Below, in pieces: positions 36,215 to 48,717 of a stretch of 64,000 nucleotides of DNA; the stretch's first letter is position 1, and the number at the start of each line of letters is the position of its first letter. The notes beneath the pieces are model-generated. The model saw only the letters and a program-made list of their open reading frames with translations, was not told the DNA's origin and ran no database searches. Position numbers and translations under genes: made by a program. Origin of the DNA: Hypholoma sublateritium FD-334 SS-4 (Eukaryota; Basidiomycota; Agaricomycetes; Agaricales; Strophariaceae); assembly GCA_000827495.1 (NCBI GenBank), contig KN817581.1, positions 1 to 64,000 on the forward strand, given 5' to 3'.

Positions 36215-36309
36215 TGTCAGTTGTTGTTGTTCAAGTCGGATGAGTACGAAGTCCTGCGCTTAGATGTCCAGTTGGTTCTGGGATGCTTTTTGCACGAGAC
36301 GCAGCCGCG

Positions 36310-36317
36310 CTTTTATA
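36310..36317 (-). promoter_or_regulatory. TATA box of member C
   Basis: TATAAAAG on the minus strand, 96 bp upstream of the ATG at 36214. Confidence 0.65.
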
Positions 36318-38989
36318 CGCGCGTTGGTGAGAGCAGAGGGCGGCGCTCCACCGGGAGATGACGCGCGTATTACGCAGCGGTCTCGCGGGGTGGCAAGAAT
36401 ACGACGGGCATCTCATCGCGAGAATGCGTCGACGCATTAATCCGCGCGGATCCTTCGGGTTACTGCATGTTGCATATTGGTTCGCGCAAGCCGCGTCGTC
36501 GGCCGTGATAAGATATATCGAGGGCTTGGTTATTCAATTGTCCTGTGGAGTGGTACGAAGTTCTCGAAAGTATACTCTGGCTATATTCAGGTGCACAAAA
36601 AAAATGCAAATACATAGTACGATGAAGACATGCCAATGGCCCTCCCTGCTCGCCTTATCATGAAGCGAGGTTGTAAGTGTACACGACACCCACACAGAGG
36701 TTGCCCTGCACACGAAGTATGCCCGCCATGCACGCCCTCGCTCTGTCACGTCTACCAGCACACAATTATAGCAAGGAAAAGCCGCCGAGCAAAGTGGAGT
36801 CTGCGACCCACGTGTACATTGTACAGAGTCCACATCGCCGCCTTGATAATATCTGCCCAAGCAAGAATACACGACCCCGCTCCCGAGCGCGTCTCAAAAG
36901 TCCACCGGCAGCGAGGCATCCCGGCCAACACGTATCAGCCGTGCAGCAGCCTATCAGAATCGCATTCGGGTCCGACTCGCGGCATCGACTTAAGATTAGG
37001 ACCGCCGCTCTCAGGCGCATTCCCCGACGCTAAGCTTCAGCGCGGAGCTGCGGATCGCAGCGTCGGGGGTGCTGCAGAACTAGGCGCCCAGATGATTACG
37101 CTGGTGCGCGGCGCAAATGGAGATAAGTACTACTGTAGTACCGTCGGACGTTGTGGGCGCTAGTCGCTAGACTGCGCTAATTATACGTATCGGCGTGGGC
37201 CGCGGAGTGCGAAATGAGATCATGGACGTCGATTCTGACGAGCGTCATGAAAATAGCGTGGCGCGCCGCCGCACTATGTATGTATTGTCTGTGCTTCTGT
37301 GCGCAAGCTGCTACTTTGTGCTTCTGCGCTAGTCTGACTATGGTAGTCGGAGAGCTGTAGATGATCGATAAGGGCTATTTCTATGCTGAGCACTTCGCAC
37401 AGGCGTGCCAGTGCCGCCTGGAGGCTTGCAATGTGAATGCGTTCGGTGGTACTTCGTGGCTGGAATAACTGAGCAGATGCACCATTTTTATGTCTACCTA
37501 TAATATTTGTCTGCATGAATGCGCATGCTGAGTTGATGCTGGGCGCATTCCAATGAATGTACAAGTCGCCTTCAATATTATTATATACTCGCGAGCATCC
37601 TTGAGCGCTCAGTAATTACCAGAATGTGAACGGCGAATGCAGACGCTTTGAAGTTGTTAATAATTGCAGAGCAGGGAGTCCGAGCCATTTTGAGAGGCTG
37701 AGTGACTCCTCGGTACTCAAACGCTTCCATGAAATTATAGTAGTAGGAACCAGTGCATTTTTTCATGTGTGACCATCGCAACGCAGAAATCATCCCAAAT
37801 TGATATTTGAGAATATCCATTCGTCGACTCCTAACGCGCCGCTTTCTTGAGCGGGCCTTGAGGTGGACTCAGCGCGCTGAGAATCCTCTTGTCACGGCGA
37901 CCAATACTTACCTGACGGCGCGTGTTTTGGCTTATCTCCAAGCCCCTCCGCCCAAACATATGCACAAAGCACGAGAAAGCGAGGTGCGTAGAGCCATATC
38001 ATGCACGGTGCACGTTGGCGGAAAGTCGGCGTCTAGTAGTGAAAGCGACCCTGAGGGCGCGCAGCTGGGCCGGCACGGCGCGTCGTAAACATGTCGCGGC
38101 CTTCTCCGGGTTTCGCCGCGCTGTGCCGACGGCGTCATTTGACGCCCGGGAACTCCCGCACGGCTCTTGCGTGCGCACCCGGAGATCATGGCTACTTACT
38201 TTACATGATGCCGTATATAACTCGGGCAACTCTGCGCATTGTTTTTCCAGTCGCCGAGTCGCGCTGGAGCCGCGTGTGCGCATATACAACGGGTCCGAAA
38301 GTGACGGGGGCGAGGGTGGGTGGACAGTGGTAAACTTGACATTTTTAGGTCGAGGAACTGGGGGCCGCCGCTGTCGGAGCATGGGCACAATCTCCATCTG
38401 TTCAGCTCTACCGGGAGCCACGAGCGCCTATCTACTGCACGCGCATCCACAACACGTTGGAGTTTCAAGTTTAGGGCATAGCCCGCTACCCTCGTCCCCC
38501 CCGCGAGCCAGCGCGATCCGTACGCGCCAAACACCACCACCTCTCCGTCCCGCGGTCTCTGCGATGAATACTATTTGAGAAAACATGAGCGTTTGGGTTT
38601 GTAGATTGTCAGTGAGTTATTTATATATGGGAAAGGTTTCCAAATCAATTGTATTCAAAAACCGTGAAGGACGCTTCAACCTGCAATTCACCCCGAGTAC
38701 CCCGCACATGCCACGCCCACCTCCGAGTCTCTCGACGGACGACCGGTATTATTAGGCTCCGTTCTACCTTCCCGAATAGATTCTCTAGGTGCGAGCTGTG
38801 TAGATTCGAAAATTCGGTTCTTAGCGTATCCGGAGGGATTTATGGGCACGGATACAGAAATTGGGTGCGTGGATTACTCAGTGCGGAAGCGTTGGAAACT
38901 TATATTTGAACCGGATTACAGACGATAGCCATATCTTCCACCTGGCATATTCACTATGGTGTGACCCAGCTGCTGCGGTCAACCCCATC
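36318..38989. other. Intergenic, no gene recognised
   Basis: About 2.7 kb between members C and D. A stretch near 37290-37400 resembles one near 43695-43790 (TTGCGCTATCTGACCATGGTAA versus CTGCGCTAGTCTGACTATGGTAG, followed by TATTTCTATGCT in both), so part of it is a diverged duplicate of sequence upstream of member E. Open frames at 37922-38578 and similar are not supported. Confidence 0.45.
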
Positions 38990-39957
38990 TCACAAATTAA
39001 GCAGGGAGAGGATCGAAGTGAGGCCGACACCGCTAAGGATGGGGGTGAGCGCTTCGGTAGTGAGCAGTGGAACCTCCAAAGTCGTGAGGAGGAGGCTCGT
39101 GGTAGTCAGTGAGCTGTGGAGGATATAAGTTGGCGCTTAAAGCGGAAGAAATGCACAGCGGCGCAACGTACTTGATCGTGGACACGGCGGGCGAGATGGT
39201 TGGGCCGAGCGCAGGGACAGCGGACACGGCGCCTGTGGCGGTAGCAAGGAGTTCAGAAATAATCTGCGCAAATCACGAGGGTCAGTCTTGTATTCAGTGG
39301 ACGAAATGAGTGCTTACGCTGAGAAGAGGAGTGAGGATAGAGGTGATATCGGTGATCGACGAGATACCGGAAGTTGCGCTAGGGCTACCAGCGAGCCCCT
39401 CTAATGAAGACACGAGGGTAGTGAGGATACTGGTCGCACTCGCGAGGCCGCCCGTCAGCGCGGACCCATCGATGCCGCTCGCCGATCCCGTGCTTGAGGA
39501 ACCTGCTCCCGTGCTGGATGAGCCTGTTCCCGTGCTGGAAGAGCCTGTACCCGTACTGGAAGAACCGGTCCCAGTGCTAGATGAACCTGTTCCCGTACTG
39601 GATGAACCTGACCCTGTGCTGGAAGAGCCTGTCCCCGTACTGGTGGAGCCTGTCCCTGTGCTGGAGGACCCCGTTCCCGTGCTGGAAGACCCGGTGGCCC
39701 CTTCTGAAGGAAATCTGAGCTGCAGGCATGGCCAAAAAGGAGCCTGTACACATACCCACGATGGAGAGTATCGGATCCAAGGCCGTCGTTGCGTTCTGGA
39801 TAATTCCTAGAATGCCGGACAGGCCAGCCAACTGACGGCGGCTGAGGTTCAAGGTCGCGATTTGAGCGCCAGGAGCGTTTGGAGTGGGGACAGCCGTAAC
39901 GGATGTGATCCACGCCAAAACAACGGTGGCGAATGGAGCGAAGAAACGAAAATGCAT
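38990..39957 (-). CDS. Secreted protein family member D with 10-copy SSSTGTG repeat, 267 aa
   Basis: Exons 39957-39756, 39703-39318, 39263-39172 and 39113-38990 (202, 386, 92, 124 nt) close in frame, phases 1-0-2. Signal peptide MHFRFFAPFATVVLAWITSV; dibasic site LSRRQLAGLSG. Exon 2 is enlarged by a 210-bp tandem array of ten 21-bp units encoding SSSTGTG variants, inserted between the short EGAT start of exon 2 and the family core DGSALTGGLASATSILTTLV. Exon 3 has LLATATGAVSAVPALGPTIS. Exon 4 has LTTTSLLLTTLEVPLLTTEA. The Ser/Thr-rich repeat is a likely O-mannosylation stalk. That would suit a protein displayed at, or spaced from, the cell wall. It is closest to member I, which shares exon 4 almost word for word and also carries the repeat. 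Confidence 0.92.
39480..39689 (-). repeat. 21-bp coding minisatellite, 10 copies (member D)
   Basis: Exactly 210 bp, read on the minus strand as ten in-frame 7-codon units of the pattern SSSTGTG, with third-position drift and single replacements (STSTGTG, SSSTGSG, SSSTGAG, and SSSTGSA at the end). Synonymous differences between units show it is not a very recent expansion. Confidence 0.95.
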
Positions 39958-40045
39958 TGTAGACAGTCAGAAGACAAGTATGGAGGTGGTGGGCTTCGAT
40001 AACCAGTAGATTCCGGATTGTTCTTTGAAGACGGCGCGTCTATGC

Positions 40046-40053
40046 TTTTTATA
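40046..40053 (-). promoter_or_regulatory. TATA box of member D
   Basis: TATAAAAA on the minus strand, about 89 bp upstream of the ATG at 39957. Confidence 0.65.
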
Positions 40054-41271
40054 AGGAAACATGTCAACGAGGATTGAGAAATTCAAGCCACCGAGAGATG
40101 TACCATGAATTCCGGCGTTCGTATTGATCTAGCAGAGAATCAGATCTCCAGAACATCTTCAGGGTGATAACAAGAATAAAACATACAGCCTGTCGCGAGG
40201 AAGCGTGGCACATGATTCTCCTTTGATCCTTCAGTGAAATAATTTGCAACTTCTTGACATCAAATTGTGTGTTCGGCCGTGAAGAGATCTTTCGATAGTT
40301 TAATTATGTTTTCGAATGTTTATGTGGAGATCCACTTGCTTAGAAAAATTGTGGGCACTAACTATTGAAACTACGCCGTAAGACACCAATTTCGCTCTGT
40401 TCACCTGACCCAGGGCGGGTTTGCAATTGAAAACGTTGTTAATACGAGAAATAATTATCACACACTGTCTATCAACTTCATTTCCTCGGATGGTGATATT
40501 TGTCGTAAAACAACTTTGAGAATCAGAAATACGGACTGACAGTGGGGTCTGAGAAACCATACATATATTCGTACACATGCAAGGATCAGAGCTCGGTCTT
40601 GTTCAGAATTCCCATCGGCAGACAGCTATCCCGGCCCAGTGAGAGTTGATCTGCATCAAACTAACGCAATCGTCTCGAGGTCGAAGCTCGCAGTACTGTC
40701 ACTAGTGTCAGTGTCAACTTAAGTGATTGAGTTCTGTACACAGGCATATTTTTATACCATTTGCCTTATGATAAACGTGAGACGCCCCCGGGTTCCCTTC
40801 TTGATGGTGGCACCAGATATGGTTAGCCTAATAGATGTGTAATATTTCTATGTATACTTATACATTTTCCGAGTCCGACCTGGCTGTCTTCTTGAAAGCT
40901 TATGCTGCGTACATACCTGCGCACGTTGCTCCTGATACGTACCAATGGGCCCGAAAGTGATGGACATGGCTGTAATTTTTGGTTTCTCGCGCAGCCTCGC
41001 TAAGAGAATTCTTGGCTGTCGGATAGTTAATACTTACACCTTTACAGGAACCAAACCGGAACGACGAGCGCTTATTTCGCAAACACGTGACCACGACGCG
41101 CCGCCGCGCGCTTGGACTTTGACGGTTAGGCTTTGTATACACGATCCACTTTGATGCATGCGCCGGCCGATCAAGCATTGAGAACGTATATTCGAAATCG
41201 ATTACAAACAGAAAGAAACAGTTCACCTAGAACATTTACAATTATGTGGCGCTGCGGTCAGTCACTCTGTA
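40054..41271. other. Upstream region of member D, shares family module
   Basis: On the minus strand, 40650-40693 contains GATGCAGATCAAC-like, CTCGAGACGATTGCG and related blocks in the order also seen upstream of F, G, H and I (CTCGAGGTGATTGCGATAGGC near 54382). So the upstream module is present here in inverted orientation. No gene is seen. Confidence 0.55.
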
Positions 41272-42100
41272 TTACAGCAGTGAAAGAATGGAACCCAGGC
41301 CACCCCCGCTAAGGAGGCCACCCCCGCTGAGGATCGGGCCGAGAAGAGACGTAACTCCAGGTATAGTTAGAGTCGTAAGTAGGAGGCTTGTAGTAGCCAA
41401 CCCGCTGATAAAGATACGTGTTAGTATTCGATACGATGACAATATTACACGGCGCACGACGTACCTTATCGTCGACACGAGCGGCGCGACAGTTGGGCCG
41501 AGGACGGGAACGGCGGAGACGGCACCTGTGGCGACAGCAAGGACCTCAGTGACGATCTGTGTGCATATTGTTTGAGATCGTGTATTTGACGGGACATGCT
41601 GAGTACTTACGCTGAGAAGAGGGCTAAGGAGAGAGGTGATATCGGTGATCGAATCAAGACCTGATGATGCGCCGCGGGTAGTCGCAATCCCTTCCAGCTC
41701 AGACACAAGAGAGGTGAGCACGCTGGCAATGCTCGAGAGACCGTCCGTCAGTGCAGACCCATTGATAGCTGTCGGGCTGGAAGGGGCTGTCCCCGTGCTG
41801 GAAGAGCCGGTCGTCGAGCTGGAAGAGCCTGTGACCGCCTCTGCAGAAAAAAAATGTAGCTGGATGTAAAGCTCACAAGTGACTTTTGCACGTACCCAAG
41901 CTAGCGAGTATGGGTCCCAAGATGGATGTTACATTTTCGACGATTCCTAGAATGCTGGACAATTGACGGCGACTAACTTCCGAGGCCACGCTTTCGGGGG
42001 CAACTCGCGCGTCAAGAGCGTTGGGTGAAGGGGAAGCTGCAACAGCGACAATCCCTGTAAGAATGACAGTGGCGAGTGGAGCGAAGAAACGGAAGTGCAT
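41272..42100 (-). CDS. Secreted protein family member E, 219 aa
   Basis: Exons 42100-41896, 41840-41611, 41556-41465 and 41404-41272 (205, 230, 92, 133 nt) close in frame, phases 1-0-2. Signal peptide MHFRFFAPLATVILTGIVAV; a longer propeptide than in F-I precedes EVSRRQLSSILG. Exon 2 begins with two to three degenerate repeat units (SSSSTTG, SSSTGTA, PSSPTAI), then NGSALTDGLSSIASVLTSLV. Exon 3 has LAVATGAVSAVPVLGPTVAP. Exon 4 ends with a duplicated GGGLLSGGGLG segment, and its length (133 nt) matches member F. A head-to-head layout with F places the GH5 gene between their upstream regions. Confidence 0.92.
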
Positions 42101-42174
42101 TATAGTAATGTTGGCAGCACTGAGCTCGAATAACCAGTGGACTCTGGGGTGGTATTTAGAGAGGATGCATCGTG

Positions 42175-42182
42175 TTTTTATA
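42175..42182 (-). promoter_or_regulatory. TATA box of member E
   Basis: TATAAAAA on the minus strand, 75 bp upstream of the ATG at 42100. Confidence 0.65.
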
Positions 42183-44718
42183 AACCTGTTTGTGACAAAT
42201 GAGAAAATCAATCCATCGAGGAATGACGTATGGGCTATACCGCGACTTCTAGAACAGTTTCGGGGTTAATAGAAAGAATAAAAGATACACTTCGTCGCGA
42301 GAATGTGTGGACAAACATATAAATCTCCGTGGATTCATCATACTGATATTTCTCCTTGACATAATACCGCGTATTCGGCCTCGATGAGATCTACTGAGTT
42401 CTTGATGCTCTTATTAATTGTGAAGCGGGTTTACGAAGTTCCTGGAATTATACCGTGGCCATCTAGTGTGGCAGAGACGATGTGTAAAGAAAAAACAATC
42501 TCAAAGCATGCTCCAAGGCACGTTGATCCCCGTTTTATTTACTTGATCCTGGTCCAGAGCGTGGTCACAATTGAAAACTTTGTTTATACAGAGGGCGTAT
42601 CTTGTACAACATAATTTTCATATACATCTGTAATTTACTTCAACATAAAAATATCAGGACGCAAAAATGCGACCCGACAATTGGTCTGAAATCGGAGAAA
42701 CTGTACTGTGTAGTGGCACAAGCCACAGCTTGGTCGCATTCCGGATTCCCACCGGTAGACGGACCGGCACAAAGGGCAGAAACCCTCAACCTACTTAACA
42801 CAATAGCCGCAAGGTCTAGGCTCGCAGCATCAACATAATATTAGGCTTGCTCTCAGGTCAATCATCTCAGGTGGTTTCTCGGCTGCATCTAAGAATTACC
42901 GGGCACATCATACTGGCCACCACACGCACAGATAGCTAGAAAAGCAGATTAATAACCGATGGACTGACCCGTAAATCTCTCTGATCATGACGTTAGCACC
43001 CCGCAAATGGTGTTACTATACCATTGGGCTTGGGCGCTTGTAGGCGCTTGTCTCCCAAATGAGCTAATTATAGATGAGAGCGACTATGTACTTGTGCCAC
43101 ACAGTCCACGTGTGAGTCGAAGGACTGAACCTGGTTGATCAGGAGACCCAGCTGGCACAAAACCAATGATACGCGCTAACCCATTGAAGGAGAAAAGTCA
43201 TCGAGTGACGTCGAGTTTAAATATAGCGCGACGGAACACATGTAATGCGATAGAACATACAAAGAATTGGAAGATGTCAAACGGTCAGAGAAAACATACC
43301 GACCATCTCTGGCATTTATATCAATGACGTCCTTTGTTGAGTCTTTTTTTAAGCTTGAGAACCTTCAGCTGTCGACATTCCATCGCCGACGAAGGGTTTG
43401 TTGTACAAGAAAGCCGCAGGAGAGACATTATTTCGTTCATGCAATACTGCGCAGGTGCTTACTCGTGATGTTAACATTATTTCGCCATAAAGTAGCCGTG
43501 CATCTTGGAGATTTATCTTCGGCGTAAATTCCGTCGCCGCTAGAAGCGAATCTTGAGAGTCCTCATCTCAGTTGACAGCGAAGACGGAGGGGGGGAGCAT
43601 CCGCTCTACGTCATTCCTCGTGGTAGCTTGATTATCGGAGATGAAACGACGTGACACACAGCCTCACAGGCAATTCACAGTTCTGGTTTCTGGTGCGCAC
43701 TTTACATTTTCGTACTCTTGCGCTATCTGACCATGGTAATAATCAGGGACCAGATAAGAGGATATTTCTATGCTACTTCCCATGCAACGTGAGATGCGAC
43801 CGGGCGCACTAGGCGTTAGTAGTGACGATGGTTAATATTTCTGTTTTTACATGATATTTCTCAGTCTGAGTTCCCCGCCTGCGCCACAATTACGCATTCA
43901 TCGGAGGTCAGGGCACCTGCACGCGAGCGCCTATTTTAAATTGCAGGAGTGGCACGTGCCCCGACATGGCGGCGCGTTTTTGGGATTTGTTTGCTGCTCA
44001 GCTCATGTACTTACCATGGCTCCCAAAACAATCCCAAAATCGAAGCTCGCTAGCGACGCAATTCATCGGTACACCAGTCTATCCGAGTCGTGCCGCATTT
44101 GATATGGCCTGTCGGGTGGCCGCATCGCCCCCGCCGCGCATCGCGTGCACCTTCGGGGCATGATCTACACATACCGTCCGAATGGCGTTCGATCTTTAAA
44201 TTTGCTCCCTCGCCACAGCGCTCCGCCGGGATCATGTCCCCTTTGCCCGAGAGTTTCTAAAAATACTGACAGCGGATACCTGTGCAGCAGGCGCGATATC
44301 GGATATGTACTTCTTCTCGCCGCCGCCTCAGCCAGTACTCGCAAATTAACGCAGTTGGCCGATGCTGCTTCCGCATTCCCACCACAATCTGCTTTATGTT
44401 TAACGCTCCCGCTTGGTGCCGCTATAACGGTACCCTGACTGAGGGTAGTCGACAATATGGATTTTTGTCTATTAAACTTTTAATCCTCTCCATTGTCTTG
44501 CTGCGGAAACTCGGTGCAGAGCGCAATGAGTCGCCGGTGTCCGCCGTGCCGAGACTGGGTGTTGTTTTTCAGGTACGTACACGCCGGAAAATCTATGATT
44601 ACGTAATACTAACACAACAATGTGGTACGACTTGGCACGGTGATGACCTCACAGTTTCCCCTAGTTTCCCACTAATTGATCCTCTTTACTACCTTCATCG
44701 AACTTATCGAAATCCGGC
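42183..44718. other. Upstream region of member E and promoter of the GH5 gene
   Basis: On the minus strand, 42836-42859 is GACCTGAGAGCAAGCCTAAT followed by ATTA, the same block found upstream of F (51110) and I (61078). 43045-43075 holds an inverted CAAGCGCC...AAGCGCCCAA block like those at 50925, 54184, 57164 and 60905. The rest shows no gene. The GH5 promoter must lie just before 44719. Confidence 0.55.
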
Positions 44719-47700
44719 ATGCCGCCGATACCTTCGACGTCGCCAATAACAGGGCGCCCCGTGCCACCAGACTACATCCACACCACATCATGTGCCTTCG
44801 TCGACAACCACGGACGCTCGCTGCTTCTGCGCGGCGTTAATCTCTCTGGCGCGTCCAAAGCCCCTGTTGGGCACCTTTCATATCTCCTAGAAGACTTTTG
44901 GGAAAGCGCGGAGGCGGGCGGCGAGAGTTTCGTCGGCCGCCCGCTGAACATCGACGACGGGAGCGCGGACGTCCACCTCGCGCGGCTGCGCGGGTGGGGG
45001 TTCAACATGCTTCGCTTCCCATTTACGTGGGAGGCGCTTGAGCACGAGGGCCCGTGAGTTGCTTGTTACCTTGTGAAAGGCGGGGGCTGACCGCCATCAA
45101 GGGGGATATACGACACGGAGTACATGGACTATACGATTCGTGTGCTGGCAAAGTGCAGGGACTATGGGTTCCGGGTGTTTATGGACCCTCATCAAGATAC
45201 GGTACGTGTTTCTCTTAGCGGAGCGTGTTTATTTGCCTTCGGAGGCTTGGTCGTATCGACATTCAGGGCTAGGCTGTGCGCGGTGGAGGCTGCCCGTCTA
45301 CTTGTCTATGGACAAGTAGTCGCACCCCGTCTTTCTTCCCTTCGCCCTGACGTGGCCATCGGATTGATCTCCATGCCGAGTCAGGCTGTGGGTGATGGAC
45401 GCTGCTAGGAGAAGCCCACAATAGGCGTGTAACGGTGCAGACACGGACGTGGGCTCATCTGCCTATCATGGGCAAAGTAGCCCCACTCCATGCATCTTCC
45501 TGGGCCGTTTTCCCTCAACTTTAAGGTTGCTTGGGACTTCTGGTGCGGCCTTGGTCGCACCGCCGCCGACGTGCGTTGCGAAACCACGCGCACCTATTTT
45601 CATTCTTTTCTTGCTCTTCCTTCTATTTTGGTGTGTGTTCCCCTGCGCCTTCGCACTTTTCTGTATACCTGTTATTGGGGCCCTTGTCATGGGCTTCTTC
45701 CCCGTCTTCGTCTTGTACGGGCGGGTGTTTTGTCGGGAGATCATCATGATTTGTTGCGCAATCATCCGTCCCTTGTCTTTGGGGTTGCTATTGGCATCGG
45801 CGTCAACGCATTTCGCGACGATTTCATCCTCCAGGACGTATGCAAACGCTCCGCAACCACACGCACCTATTTCCATTCTTCTTTCTATTTTTGCGCGTGC
45901 CCACATCTCCTCGCATTTCCAGAGTCGCCCTGGGCAGGCATCGTGCCGTCGATGGCCTTTAATCACGTTTGGCATTTTGCCGACTTTCTTGTGCGACGGG
46001 CATTTATCGGGGAGCCTCATGACTCATTATTCGCTATCTCGTTATCGGGTTTGAATTTGAATGCGGGCATCGGGGAGCTCTGCTTCTTGCTCGACTGCAG
46101 GCCACTCGTAGGCTGCAGGGCTGCTATCTGGTATTACGAGATTTCTTTTTTTTCATTTTCTATTTTTACGAACCTTTCATCCCGCCCAACGTTGATACTG
46201 ACTATTTTTGTCCAGTGGTCACGGTTCTCTGGCGGCTCAGGTGCGCCGTACTGGACTCTCGCCGCGTGCGGTATCGACCCGCGAAATATCACGGCAACTC
46301 AGGCGGCTATCGTCCATTGCGAATATCCCGCCGCCCATGCCCCCGAACCCGCCAATCTCCCCGCCATGATCTGGAGTACCAACTACGGCAGGCTACTTTC
46401 CCAGACCGTTTTCACGCTTTTCTTCGCCGGGCGCGCATACGCGCCGAACTGTATCATCGACGGGTTCAACATTCAAGACTATCTCCAAAACCACTTCATC
46501 GAGGCATGCGGGCGGCTAGCCGACCGGATAGCGGCCTTTGAGGATGGAAGCCTGCTGGACGGGTGCGTGATCGGGTGGGACAGCATGAACGAGCCATTCG
46601 AGGGCCTGTGCGGGTGGGACGACGTGCAGGTAAACCCGACGGCGCAGGGCTCAACGCTAAAGAAGGGCACGTACCCGACGCCCGCACAGAGCCTGCGGCT
46701 TGGGATGGGCCAAGCGCAAACGGTGGACCACTGGACGTTCGGTGTCACAGGCCCGTCGAAGAATGGTACAGTTACCATCGACCCCAAGGGCCGCAAGGTG
46801 TGGGCCGACCCGGTGGAATCGTCATCGTCGACTGAGCTAGTTGGCGAGTTACCGGACGGGACCCATCCCCGCTGGGGATGGAAACGCGATGTATCAAAAT
46901 GGCCTTTGGGGACGTGCATCTGGGCGCAACACGGCGTATGGGACGTGGAGACGGGTTTCATTCTGCGGCCTCACTACTTCGCAACGCATCCACAGACTGG
47001 CGACGAGGTAGAGTTCTTGTCGGATTTCTGGAAACCACACTGGCTGGCGTACGCTGCGCGGGTGCGGCGTGCGCATGCGGAGGCGATTGTTCTCGTGCAG
47101 CCGCCGGTATTCGCGCCACCACCACGGTTCGAGGAATCCGAATTGCAAGGGCGCTGCATATACTCGCCGCACTACTACGACGGCCTCACCCTCATCACAC
47201 GACACTGGAATTGGTTCAACGCAGACGCACTCGGGCTGCTGCGCGGGAAGTACTCGTCTACTCTCCAAGCCGTCAAAATCGGCGAGAGCGCCATTCGCAA
47301 ATCCCTACACGAGCAACTAGGTTATCTCCGCGACGACGTGCCCGCGCTCGGAAACGGCGACTACCCCACCCTCATCGGCGAGATTGGGACACCATTCGAC
47401 ATGGACTCGAAGCGCTCCTACGGCTGGACGGACGGCGGGAAGCACAAGGGCGACTACAACGCTCAGGAGAAGGCGCTCGATGCGAGCCTCGCGGCGTGCG
47501 ACGCGTGGACCGACGGGACGGGTCGACAGTCGCTCAACTGGACAATATGGACGTACGTGCCCGATGACCATTGCCATGAATGGGGCGACGGGTGGAACAT
47601 GGAAGATCTCAGCCTCTGGAGCCCGGACGACCTGCGCTCGGGCGAAGACGACGACGACGACGATGCGGGAGAAGACCCCGCGTGGAAGGAGGCGGAGGGA

Positions 47701-48717
47701 ATGCTCGCAGAAGATGGCCTGAACAGCCGTGCGAAGCTCCTCGCGCGCACGCCCCCGCCGCACACCGCTGCCCCGCGCGCACGGCGTCTGCGCACGTTGT
47801 CGAACAGTTCGCGCGACTCGGCGTCGACAGCGTCGGTGCGCGCGCGCCCGGCCCGTGCGGGCTACTCCCACAATGCGTACACGTTGCTCACGGATGGTGC
47901 CCGCGCAGTCCGTGCATTTGCTCGCCCGTGGCCCGTGCGCGTCGTCGGGCGCGCGGTGGACGTGCGCTTCGACGTCCCGTCGGGCGTGTTCAAGATGACG
48001 GTGTCCGTGGGATGGGAGGACCGCGTGCGCAATGCCCCCGCCGACGAGGAGGGCGGGGAGACGCTCGCGACGGAGGTGTACGTTCCCCTCGTACACTACG
48101 CGCACCCGCGCTTGCTGGAGGACGCCGCCCAGGGTGTGGAGCGGCGGAAACGAAGACGCGCGTGGGCGAAGGAGCGTGCGGACACGCAGTCCGTGGGGAC
48201 AGTCACGACGCTCGGGGATGGCGAGGAGTGCGATATCCACGCAGACGGGGATGCGGGGCGCGGGCGGGGCCGTGCGCCGCGCCCCGTGGGGCAGCAACCG
48301 CTGTCGGTGTCGATGATGACGACCTCAACGGACGCGACGACGAGCACGGTCACGGCGGTGCCCTCCAGTGCACCACCGTCGCTGACGAGCAAGGACACCA
48401 AGGACTCCCCGCTATCCGCCGGCGTGCGCCCCGCCCCACTGCTCGTGCGCGACGACACGCCGAACCTCGTCGACCTGCAGGTGTCGATATCTGGCGGGCG
48501 CGCGGAGGTGCGCGGGCAGACACTCTTCTGGTGGTACGACGTGCCTGTGGAGGGCGCGCCCGCGCGTGAGTACGTGCTTGAGGTGCGGCGGCGCGGCAGC
48601 GCGTTGCCGGTTCCGGGCAAAGGCGTGCTCTCCGCGGCGCTGGGGGGTGCGCAGGCCGCGCCCCGCGGCTGGTGCGAGCAGCTGTGCGCGGAGGACGGGC
48701 CATGCGTTATTGCGTGA
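44719..48717 (+). CDS. EGH1: GH5 steryl-beta-glucosidase (EGCrP2/Egh1-like), 978 aa
   Basis: Exons 44719-45053, 45102-45201 and 46216-48717 give 2937 nt, in frame. The TIM-barrel GH5 domain spans roughly residues 25-620: SLLLRGVNLSGASK, FNMLRFPFTWEALEHEGPGI, the HQDTWSRFSGGSGAPYWTL junction across the long intron, DSMNEPFEG with the acid/base Glu near residue 271, and LIGEIGTPFDMD with the nucleophile Glu near residue 534. A C-terminal beta-sandwich-like region follows (VDLQVSISGGRAEVRGQTLF). The pattern matches fungal ergosteryl-beta-glucosidases (yeast Egh1, Cryptococcus EGCrP2), which hydrolyse steryl glucosides; the related glucocerebrosidase EGCrP1 is the alternative. Length exceeds yeast Egh1 because of an acidic insert (EDDDDDDAGED) and basic Ser/Arg linkers. 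There is no signal peptide, so it should be intracellular or vacuolar. Strong GC bias in the last exon produces long antisense frames that are not genes. Confidence 0.88.
45202..46215 (+). other. 1,014-nt intron of the GH5 gene carrying internal repeats
   Basis: The donor is GTACGT at 45202 and the acceptor TTGTCCAG ends at 46215. It is about twenty times longer than other introns in the window. It contains two related blocks (CACGCGCACCTATTTTCATTC near 45590 and CACACGCACCTATTTCCATTC near 45862) and open frames on both strands, including an antisense one at 45466-46020 in which the same repeat recurs. A nested repetitive insertion is the likely explanation. Confidence 0.7.

Noticed and set aside
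45449..46054. 201-codon hydrophobic open frame inside the long GH5 intron
   Set aside because: It lies within a well-bounded intron, lacks homology I recognise, and the opposite strand is equally open; treated as repeat-derived sequence.
47317..48297. 326-codon antisense frame within the GH5 gene
   Set aside because: Mirror of the GC-rich third-position bias of the real exon; the sense strand encodes a recognisable enzyme.
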